A stretch of 62,644 bases of DNA from Yoonia sp. (GTDB taxonomy: Bacteria > Pseudomonadota > Alphaproteobacteria > Rhodobacterales > Rhodobacteraceae). This document shows positions 38,064 to 45,699 of this stretch, one piece after another (positions within the stretch are counted from its first letter, which is position 1; each line of letters starts with the position of its first letter). The position numbers were made by a program, and so were the translations under genes. Below the pieces are notes generated by a model that was given only the letters and a program-made list of their open reading frames with translations, did not search any database and was not told the DNA's origin. The stretch is from the NCBI RefSeq assembly GCF_018402175.1, contig NZ_JAGYJK010000012.1, forward strand, positions 1 through 62,644. Reading direction: 5' to 3'.

Positions 38064-39965
38064 ATGCACCGCACTCTTGGTATCTGTTATTACCCCGAAC
38101 ATTGGCCCCAGGATCAATGGACCGATGACGCGGCGCGCATGGTCGCGGCGGGCCTGTCCTGGGTGCGGATCGGCGAATTCGCCTGGGCGCGGATGGAAGC
38201 CGTGCCCGGCACCCTGTCATGGGACTGGCTTGACCGCGCGATCGACGTGCTGGGCACGGCGGGGCTGAAAGTGGTGCTTGGCACGCCGACCGCCACACCG
38301 CCCCGCTGGATGCTGGACAAATACCCCGACATGCTGGCCGTCGATGCGGCAGGACGGGCGCGCAAGTTCGGATCGCGCCGGCATTATGATTTCAGCCATC
38401 CGGGCTACCGCGATGAATGCCGCCGGATCGCGCGTCTGATGGGCGAACGTTACGGGGCGAACCCCTATGTCGCGGCATGGCAGATCGACAATGAATATGA
38501 CTGCCATGACACGACTCTTTCCTATTCGGACGCCGCAAGGCGCGGGTTTCAGGACTGGCTGGCGCAGAGATACCAATCGCCCGCCGCCTTGAACCGTGCT
38601 TGGGGCAATGTGTTCTGGTCGATGGATTACGACAGCTTCGACCAGATCGACCTGCCCAACCTGACCGTGACCGAACCCAACCCTGCCCATGTGCTGGCCT
38701 TTCGGCGCTATAGCTCGGATCAGGTCGTGGCCTTCAACAAGGTGCAGGCCGATGAACTCCGCCGCCACACATCCGCGCCCTTGATCCATAATTACATGGG
38801 CCGGATCACCACATTCGACCATTGGAAGGTCGGGGCCGATCTGGATATCGCGTCATGGGACAGTTACCCGATCGGCTTTCTATCCGACCGGCTGGAAGGC
38901 ACAGCGAAAGAAAAGGCAACGTTTCTGCGCCAGGGCCACCCCGATATGCAAGCGTTCCATCACGATCTGTATCGCGCCGTAGGCAAGGGGCGGCTCTGGG
39001 TCATGGAACAACAGCCCGGCCCGGTGAACTGGGCGCCCTACAACCCTGCCCCGCTGCCCGGCATGGCGCGGCTTTGGGCGTGGGAGGCGTTTGCCCATGG
39101 GGCCGAAACCGTCTGTTATTTCCGCTGGCGGCAGGCCCCTTTCGCACAGGAACAAAACCATGCAGGGCTTTTGCGCCCCGACAGCACCCCTGCGCCTGCG
39201 CTTGCCGAATGTCGGCAGGTCGCAGATGAAATCGCAGGGCTGCCCGATGTCGGCACAGCCACAGCACAGGCGGCGCTGGTGTTCGATTACGACAGCGCAT
39301 GGGCGTGGGACACCCAGCCGCAGGGTGCCGATTTCGACGCCTTCCGTCTGGCCTTTGCCGCCTATCGCGCGCTGCGGCGGGCGGGGCTGAACATCGACAT
39401 CCTGCCCCCCGATTGCGCCGATCTGTCGGGCTACAAACTGGTGCTGGCCCCCGGGCTGATGAAAATCAGCGGCCCGTTGCGCGCAGCCCTGGCCCGCTTT
39501 GACGGCATCGCCCTGATCGGCCCGCGCAGTGACACCAAGACAGATGAATTGAGCATCCCCACCCCGCTGGGCCCCGACCTGCCTGACACCGATCTGTCGG
39601 TCGTGCTGACCGAAAGCATCCCCCCTGATGCCAAGATCAAACTGCAAGGTGGCGGCATATTCCGGCACTGGTTCGAACATCTCGAAGGGACGGCGCCTGT
39701 GCATCTGTCCACCAAATCGGGCCAGCCCGCGATCATGGGCGGCGATCATCTGCGCTATCTGGCGGGCTGGCCGGATGACGCGACATTTGACGCGATCATC
39801 GGCGGACTTTGCGATGCGCTGGACCTGCCCAGCTTTCAACTGGCGGAAGGTCTGCGGATCAGGGATACCGCCACCCATCGGTTCGTGTTCAACTATGCGC
39901 CCAAGGCGCAGGCTTGGGGCGGCACCATCGTGCCAGCGGCGGGCGTGCATTGGGAGGCGCTGTGA
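38064..39965 (+). CDS. Beta-galactosidase, GH42
   Basis: A 633-aa GH42 enzyme cleaving beta-galactosides. The TIM barrel begins GICYYPEHWPQDQW; the acid/base Glu lies in WQIDNEYDCHD and the nucleophile Glu in WVMEQQPGPVNWAPYN; the following HGAETVCYFRWRQAPFAQEQ is a GH42 hallmark. The C-terminal half holds the trimerisation domain (about 390-570) and small beta domain. There is no signal peptide. Its stop shares one base with the galM start. Confidence 0.95.
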   Translation: MHRTLGICYYPEHWPQDQWTDDAARMVAAGLSWVRIGEFAWARMEAVPGTLSWDWLDRAIDVLGTAGLKVVLGTPTATPPRWMLDKYPDMLAVDAAGRARKFGSRRHYDFSHPGYRDECRRIARLMGERYGANPYVAAWQIDNEYDCHDTTLSYSDAARRGFQDWLAQRYQSPAALNRAWGNVFWSMDYDSFDQIDLPNLTVTEPNPAHVLAFRRYSSDQVVAFNKVQADELRRHTSAPLIHNYMGRITTFDHWKVGADLDIASWDSYPIGFLSDRLEGTAKEKATFLRQGHPDMQAFHHDLYRAVGKGRLWVMEQQPGPVNWAPYNPAPLPGMARLWAWEAFAHGAETVCYFRWRQAPFAQEQNHAGLLRPDSTPAPALAECRQVADEIAGLPDVGTATAQAALVFDYDSAWAWDTQPQGADFDAFRLAFAAYRALRRAGLNIDILPPDCADLSGYKLVLAPGLMKISGPLRAALARFDGIALIGPRSDTKTDELSIPTPLGPDLPDTDLSVVLTESIPPDAKIKLQGGGIFRHWFEHLEGTAPVHLSTKSGQPAIMGGDHLRYLAGWPDDATFDAIIGGLCDALDLPSFQLAEGLRIRDTATHRFVFNYAPKAQAWGGTIVPAAGVHWEAL

Positions 39966-40907
39966 TGCAGGTATTTGGCACCACAAAGGACGGCAAGACC
40001 GCGCATACCATCGTGCTGCGCGCGGGCGACCTGACGGTCACGCTCTTGACCTATGGCGCGCGGGTGCAGGATCTGCGGCTGGCGGGCATCGACCACGGGC
40101 TGACGGTCGGGTCGGACGATCTGGCCGATTACGAAGGCGCGATGCTGTATCACGGGGCCATTGTCGGGCCAGTGGCCAACCGGATCAGCACCGCGCGGGT
40201 CCGGCTGGACGGGATGATGTACGAGCTGGAACGCAACAACGGGCAGGCGCATCTGCATTCAGGGTCCGAAGGCAGCCACGCGCAGGTCTGGGACGTGGTC
40301 GAGACGACCGCGGCCTCTGCCACCCTTTCGCTTGATATGCCCGACGGCTTTGCGGGCTTGCCGGGGCGGCGGCGCGTGACGGCGCAATTCACGCTGACAG
40401 CACCTGCCACGCTGACGCTGACGCTCACCGCGACCAGCGATGGCACGACCCTGATGAACCTCGCCAATCACAGCTATTGGAACCTTGACGGGTCAGGCAC
40501 ATGGCACGGCCACAGCCTGCGGATCGCCGCGGATCATTACCTGCCAATTGACGATGCTGTTTGTCCAACAGGCGATGTTGCAGATGTCACCGGCACCGGC
40601 ATGGATTTACGCCAAGGGCCAGTGCTGGGCGCGCAGACCCCGCCGCTGGATCACAATTTCTGCCTGTCCGACGGGCGTGGAACCGCTGCGCGATGTGCTG
40701 TGGCTGACGGGACAAGGCGGGGTCCGTATGGTGATGGCAACGACCATGCCGGGGATGCAAGTTTTCGACGGGCGGCCCGATCACGACGCGCTGGCGATCG
40801 AGGCGCAGCACTGGCCCGATGCCCCCAACCACGCGCATTTTCCCCAGATCAAGCTGGCGGCCGGTGCGACATATCAGCAGATTACGCGCTGGAGTTTTGC
40901 ACGCTAG
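39965..40907 (+). pseudogene. galM: Aldose 1-epimerase (galactose mutarotase), frameshifted
   Basis: Frame one runs from MQVFGTTKDGKTAHTIVL through HLHSGSEGSHAQVWD, LANHSYWNLDGSG (catalytic His region) and LDHNFCLSDG at about 40675; the coding then jumps to the +1 frame with EPLRDVLWLTGQGGVRMVM, AIEAQHWPDAPNH and the end RWSFAR. Removing one base in GACGGGCGTGG joins both into a 313-aa epimerase. The catalytic Glu region near the C-terminus lies after the break. It is the last gene of the galactose operon. The insertion is not in a homopolymer longer than three, so real decay is plausible. Confidence 0.87.
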
Positions 40908-40963
40908 GCCAAACGACGCTGCTTGCCCCTTACCTCGGCGCGCGCGCCGCGCTAGACAGCGCC

Positions 40964-42016
40964 ATGCCCATCGCTTTTGCCACGCTTGACGCTCTGATCA
41001 ACCACGGTTTCGACACCGTGATCGACGTACGCTCGCCCGCCGAATTCGCGCTGGACCATGTGCCGGGCGCGATCAACCTGCCTGCGCTGTCCAACGACGA
41101 ACGCGCGCAGGTCGGCACGATCTATAAACAGATCAGCCCGTTCGAGGCGCGCAAACTGGGCGCATCACTGGTTGCGCGCAATGTGGCCGACCATATCGCG
41201 CAGGCGATGGCAGACAAGGACGGCAGCTGGCGCCCCTTGGTCTATTGCTGGCGCGGAGGGCAAAGGTCGGGGTCGTTTGCCTCGATCCTTGGCCAGATCG
41301 GCTGGCGCACCGACACGGTGCAGGGCGGCTATCAGACATTCCGGCGGCTGGTGCAGGGCGCGGTCTATGACGGGCCGGTGCCGCACCGCATCATCCTGCT
41401 GGACGGCAATACCGGCACGGCGAAAACGGCGCTGCTGGCGCGGCTGGCCGCCAAGGGTGTGCAAGTCATCGACCTTGAAGCCATGGCCAACCATCGCGGG
41501 TCATTGCTGGGCGGTGCCGCACAGGGCCAGCCATCGCAACGCGGCTTCGACACGCAGATCGCGCTGGCGCTGCATAGGCTGGACCCCGCCCGCCCTGTCC
41601 TGATCGAGGCCGAAAGCAGCAAGATCGGCCGTCTGGTGATCCCGCCGGCCCTGTGGGCTGCAATGACTGCGGCCAAGCGGATCACCGTCCACGCGCCGCT
41701 TGCCGCGCGTGCCAGCTTTCTCGCGCGGGCCTATGCCGATATCGCAGCCGACCCGGACGATATGGCGCGCCGGCTGGCACCCCTGCGTTACATCCGCGGG
41801 CATGAGGTGGTGGATGGCTGGATGGCCCTGCTGCGCGCGGGCGATCTGACGGGTTTCGCCACCGCGCTGATGGACCAGCATTACGACCCCGCCTATGCGA
41901 AATCACGCAAAATCGCTGCCGATGACATGCTGGCCGATTTGCACAGCGCCACGCTGGACGATGCGGGACAGGACAGGCTGGTCGCGGAAATCATGCCACT
42001 GGTCACCGCAGGCTGA
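40964..42016 (+). CDS. mnmH: tRNA 2-selenouridine synthase
   Basis: Replaces sulfur by selenium (via a geranylated intermediate) at the wobble uridine of tRNAs, using selenophosphate. The 350-aa protein has an N-terminal rhodanese domain with the active Cys in VYCWRGGQRSGSFA, and a C-terminal P-loop domain with LLDGNTGTAKTALL. The ATG at 40964 gives the family start (MPIAFATLDAL, VIDVRSPAEFALDHVPGAIN). Its 3' end overlaps that of the convergent selD fusion by 14 bp, pairing the enzyme with its selenium-donor synthase. Confidence 0.94.
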   Translation: MPIAFATLDALINHGFDTVIDVRSPAEFALDHVPGAINLPALSNDERAQVGTIYKQISPFEARKLGASLVARNVADHIAQAMADKDGSWRPLVYCWRGGQRSGSFASILGQIGWRTDTVQGGYQTFRRLVQGAVYDGPVPHRIILLDGNTGTAKTALLARLAAKGVQVIDLEAMANHRGSLLGGAAQGQPSQRGFDTQIALALHRLDPARPVLIEAESSKIGRLVIPPALWAAMTAAKRITVHAPLAARASFLARAYADIAADPDDMARRLAPLRYIRGHEVVDGWMALLRAGDLTGFATALMDQHYDPAYAKSRKIAADDMLADLHSATLDDAGQDRLVAEIMPLVTAG

Positions 42017-44099
42017 TCGCTGCCCCGTCGGTGATCTGTCCGATAATGGCAGCCGTATAGCCCGCCTCTGTCAGGTCGCGCAGCAGATCAGCGGCACTGT
42101 CGGCCGCGACCGCCGCCAGCAAGCCGCCCGCCGTCTGCGGATCAAAAGCCAGATCAGGCACAGTGCCGCCGACCATGCCCGCCCCCGTCTGGTTATCGGC
42201 AAACAGCGTCGAACGCACACCACGCGCCGATAGCGCCGCCGCCCCCGTCATCACCGGCACCTGCGCCCAGTCCAGCACAGCCCCCGTCGCGGATGCATCG
42301 CAAATCCCGCGCAAATGCCCGAGCAGGCCGAACCCCGTCACATCGGTCATCGCATGAGCCGCGTGCAGGATCGCGGCGGCGGCGGCCTGCGATTGCACCA
42401 TCAGGTCCAGACAGGCGATCACATCAGCCCCGCGCGCCTGCCCTGCCATATCGCCCGCCATGATCGTGCCGCTGCCGATGGGTTTGGTCAGGATCAGCGC
42501 ATCGCCCGCCCGCGCGCCCGCCAGCGTGATCGGCCGGTCCACCAGCCCCGTGATGGTGAACCCGATGGTCAGCTCGTCGCCCAGCGCGCTATGCCCGCCC
42601 ACGATCCGCGCACCGGCCTTGGACATGACCGCAGTGGCGGTTGCCGTGATCTCGGCCATGGTCCGCTGCTGCAATTCCGCGCTCATCCGTGGCAGGATGA
42701 TTTGCACGGTGGTGGCCTGCGGGGTGGCCCCCATCGCCCAGATATCGCCCAACGCGTGGATGGCCGCGATCCGCGTCATCAGCACCGGATCGGCCACCAG
42801 CGCGCGCAGATGGTCGGTGGTGATCACCTGACCCGTCTGCACCATGCCCGCATCATCGCCAAAGGCATCGCCCAGCACTTGTTGCAAGGCCGCGCGCCCC
42901 ACCTTGGCCCCGCAGCCGCCGCACATCGGCTTGTCGCCCAAGGCCGCGCGCAGGCCAAGGGCGGCGGTTTTCGGCATCGCGGGTGCAGGCATCGCGGGCA
43001 GATCATCCAGCCGCGTCATGAATTTGCGGTCGATCCGGTCCTTCAGCCGCCAGAGCAATGGCCCTTGCCAGACCGTCCCGAACTTTTCCGCCAGCGCCGA
43101 TTTCTGTCCCAAAGAGATCAGCTTGAGGTAATCGCGCTGCGGTTTGTAATCGCGCATCTGCCCGCCAGACAGCACCGCGCGCAGGTTGTCGAACAGCACG
43201 GGGGCCTGCCGCACGGCATAGACCCCCGCCTTGGGGCGCGGGCTGGCGGCCATATGCGCACAATCACCCACAGCAAAGACGGACCTGTCGCTGGCCTGCA
43301 ACTGCGCGTTCACAGCGATGAACCCGTCCTGCAGGTCCAGCCCCGTGCCCGCGATCCAGTCATGCGGCTTGGCCCCTGCCGCACCGGTGGTGAAATCGCT
43401 GTGGATCAGGCGACCATCGCGCAACAACACACCTTCGGGGAAAACTTGGGTCACTTCGGCGTTTTCGATGATTTCCACGCCATAGCCTGCCAGCGCCGCC
43501 AGCATCCTTTGCCGCGCCTTGTCGCCAAGAGCTGCCAGCGCGCGACCGCGGTCGATCAGATGCAGTTTCGGGGACCTGTCACGCAACGCATGCGCCATGG
43601 CAAGCGCCAGTTCCGCGCCCGCAACACCGCCGCCGATCACGGCAATTTTCGGGGCTTTCACGCAGGCGCGGTAATCATCCCAGGCCTGCGCAAACGCACC
43701 CAAGGGCTTGGCCGGACTACCATATGCGGCAAAGCCTTCCAGCACGGGCATTTCCGACGTGATCCCCACATCGATCGCCAGCACGTCATAGGCGATGGGT
43801 GGACGCCCCGCCACGGTGACGGTGCGTGCCGCGCGGTCAATGCCAGTCACGGCCCCGTTGATCATCCGCGCGCCTGCAAAACGCGCCAGTTTCACCAGAT
43901 CGATATCCAGATCATCGCGGCTGTAATGCCCCGCCACGAACCCCGGCAACATGCCCGAATAGGCCGCCGTCGGCCCGGGGTTGATCACGCTCACCCGCAC
44001 GCCTGCCAGCGGGTCCATCCCCCATTTGCGCAACACCAGCGCATGGGTATGGCCGCCGCCGATCAGCACAAGGTCACGGGTGAAAGGGTATTTATCCAT
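42003..44099 (-). CDS. selD: Fusion: FAD pyridine-nucleotide oxidoreductase + selenide, water dikinase
   Basis: A 698-aa fusion. Residues 1-about 360 are an NDH-2-like flavoprotein (LVLIGGGHTHALVLRKWG dinucleotide motif; FAVGDCAHMA second FAD motif). Residues about 390-698 are SelD: KPMCGGCGAKVGRAAL has the catalytic Cys and the Lys three residues on, followed by TTDHLRALVADP and GDIWAMGA. It makes selenophosphate from selenide and ATP. The flavin half might reduce selenium to selenide; this is inference, although such fusions are known. No selA, selB or selC is visible, so tRNA modification by MnmH is the likely sink. Confidence 0.93.
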   Translation of the reverse strand: MDKYPFTRDLVLIGGGHTHALVLRKWGMDPLAGVRVSVINPGPTAAYSGMLPGFVAGHYSRDDLDIDLVKLARFAGARMINGAVTGIDRAARTVTVAGRPPIAYDVLAIDVGITSEMPVLEGFAAYGSPAKPLGAFAQAWDDYRACVKAPKIAVIGGGVAGAELALAMAHALRDRSPKLHLIDRGRALAALGDKARQRMLAALAGYGVEIIENAEVTQVFPEGVLLRDGRLIHSDFTTGAAGAKPHDWIAGTGLDLQDGFIAVNAQLQASDRSVFAVGDCAHMAASPRPKAGVYAVRQAPVLFDNLRAVLSGGQMRDYKPQRDYLKLISLGQKSALAEKFGTVWQGPLLWRLKDRIDRKFMTRLDDLPAMPAPAMPKTAALGLRAALGDKPMCGGCGAKVGRAALQQVLGDAFGDDAGMVQTGQVITTDHLRALVADPVLMTRIAAIHALGDIWAMGATPQATTVQIILPRMSAELQQRTMAEITATATAVMSKAGARIVGGHSALGDELTIGFTITGLVDRPITLAGARAGDALILTKPIGSGTIMAGDMAGQARGADVIACLDLMVQSQAAAAAILHAAHAMTDVTGFGLLGHLRGICDASATGAVLDWAQVPVMTGAAALSARGVRSTLFADNQTGAGMVGGTVPDLAFDPQTAGGLLAAVAADSAADLLRDLTEAGYTAAIIGQITDGAAISLR

Positions 44100-44123
44100 G
44101 CAACGCCCTTAGCGCGCGCGCCG

Positions 44124-44681
44124 TCACGGCGCTAGCCACTGGCCCGCCCAATCATCGCTTCGTGAATAGGCCGCGCGGCGGTGCTGGTCGCCCAGATGCA
44201 CAAGGTCGATCTGCATCACGCGGCAGGACAGCACGGCAAAGGTCGCGGGGTCGGGCTGCTTGACGTAATCCAGCGCCGTCCCGATGGGCGCACCGGGCGG
44301 CGGGGTTACGCCATAGCTTTGCTGCGCATGATCGGGGATTTTATCCCAAAGCGCACGGACATCCGGCCCGCTTTGCACCGTCACCTCGGCCTGCAACCTG
44401 ATCTGCAAGGCTTGCGGGCGCAGCCAGACATGCAGCGCCACCCGCGGATTGGCCTGCAGGCTGGCCAGCTTGGTCGATTGCAGATCGGTATGCAGCGTCA
44501 CCAGCCCTGCACCCTGATCGGCGGATCGCAGGACCATCGTGCGCGCCTCGGGCCAGCCATCGGGGCTGGTGGTGCAGACCGTGGGCAAGCGGCAGGGATG
44601 GCGCGCATCGGCCACACCGCGCGCCAGCATCCCCCAGGCCCGCGCGCGGAGCCCGTCCAGCGTGGTGAACCAGTCAGTCAT
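44124..44681 (-). CDS. Pyridoxamine 5'-phosphate oxidase family protein (Alr4036-like)
   Basis: A 185-aa FMN-binding split barrel protein. Key segments: PTVCTTSPDGWPEARTMVLR, a loop near LVTLHTDLQSTKLASLQANP, and VALHVWLRPQALQIRLQAEV, typical of the Alr4036-type subgroup, and a C-terminal R-A-A-Y-S-R-S-D ending used for flavin binding. It overlaps the lipocalin gene by 8 bp and lies 24 bp before the selD fusion. Substrate unknown; true PdxH activity is unlikely. Confidence 0.85.
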   Translation of the reverse strand: MTDWFTTLDGLRARAWGMLARGVADARHPCRLPTVCTTSPDGWPEARTMVLRSADQGAGLVTLHTDLQSTKLASLQANPRVALHVWLRPQALQIRLQAEVTVQSGPDVRALWDKIPDHAQQSYGVTPPPGAPIGTALDYVKQPDPATFAVLSCRVMQIDLVHLGDQHRRAAYSRSDDWAGQWLAP

Positions 44682-45699
44682 AGCCTGTCATCTCCAGATA
44701 GCCGCGGCCTTGGTGGCTGCCCGCAAAGGTGACCGGCCCTTCCCAATAGGGGACAGAGGTCGTCATCCATGCGTCGTCATTCACCGCCTGCACCGTCACA
44801 TCGACACCGCGCGCAGGCAAGGTCAAGCGCCAATGGACCGGCACGCCCGCCGTGTTGGTCATCAACGGTTCCACCTGCAAGGCCCCGTCCGCGTAAGGTG
44901 TCGTTTCCCCCTCCGCCGTGATCCATGTGGCCGACGTATAATGCATCCCGTCCGTTTGTTGCAGCCGAAAGCCCATCAGCTTGGCCCCGTCGTCAAACGA
45001 CAGCGAAAACCAGTCCCAACCGGTCTGGTTCTCCGCCAAAGGCTGCGACGACCATTCGCGGTCCAGCCACGCGCTGCCCGTGACCTGCACATCGCCTGTC
45101 GGCAGGTGCAGCGTGCCGGAAATGTCGAAAAACGGCTGTGAATAGTAATAAGACGCCTGCCCCGCCGCCGATTTGACCGAATAACCGCCCTCGCCATGAA
45201 ATACCAAAGGGCCGGTCGCGGTCAGCGCCATGTCATAGCTGAAATCCGTGCCTGTCGCGCGCATTTGCAGGGTCCGCCAGTCGCCGTCCAGCGCCCAATC
45301 GTCGATCCATGCGCTGAACGGATCGGCCACGACACCTGCTTGCCCGATCCCGCCACGCGCCAGCCGTTCAGCGACGAAGTGGTCGGTTTCGGTGGTCACC
45401 GCAGCATGGCCCATCCAAAGCTGCGGGCTGTCCCAACCTTCGGCCTCGTAAGGTGCCAAGGCGGAACGGAACAGCGTCCATTGCAACCCGTAAGGCGTGC
45501 CGTTCGCATCCTCCAGATTGGCGGTCAGATACCACCATTCGATCCGGTAATCGGGATGCGCGCCGTGATCGGCGGGGAAATCGAACACGGGGTCAGGGGC
45601 GGGGGTGGAAAAGCCGTCCACTTCCGTCCCCAGCCCGGCGAAGCCTTGGGCCGATGCGGAGAGGGGCAGCAGGCACAGGATCAGTGCTTTAGCGTTCAT
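44674..45699 (-). CDS. AttH-like lipocalin / hydroxyneurosporene synthase-like protein
   Basis: A 341-aa periplasmic protein with signal peptide (MNAKALILCLLPLSASAQG). The mature part begins DFPADHGAHPDYRIEWWYL, the hallmark of the AttH/CrtC-like double lipocalin family, then YGLQWTLFRSALAP and later WLDREWSSQPL and WDWFSLSFDDGAKLMGFRLQ. Together with the upstream ABC permease and ATPase this is the layout of the att exporter loci first named in Agrobacterium. It may carry a lipid or hydrophobic compound across the periplasm. The ATG at 45699 is used; a TTG two codons earlier is possible. Confidence 0.88.
   Translation of the reverse strand: MNAKALILCLLPLSASAQGFAGLGTEVDGFSTPAPDPVFDFPADHGAHPDYRIEWWYLTANLEDANGTPYGLQWTLFRSALAPYEAEGWDSPQLWMGHAAVTTETDHFVAERLARGGIGQAGVVADPFSAWIDDWALDGDWRTLQMRATGTDFSYDMALTATGPLVFHGEGGYSVKSAAGQASYYYSQPFFDISGTLHLPTGDVQVTGSAWLDREWSSQPLAENQTGWDWFSLSFDDGAKLMGFRLQQTDGMHYTSATWITAEGETTPYADGALQVEPLMTNTAGVPVHWRLTLPARGVDVTVQAVNDDAWMTTSVPYWEGPVTFAGSHQGRGYLEMTGYD

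Noticed and set aside
42315..44135. 606-codon open frame antisense to the selD fusion
   Set aside because: Low-complexity Gln/His/Arg-rich translation, no ribosome site, overlaps a real fusion gene entirely.
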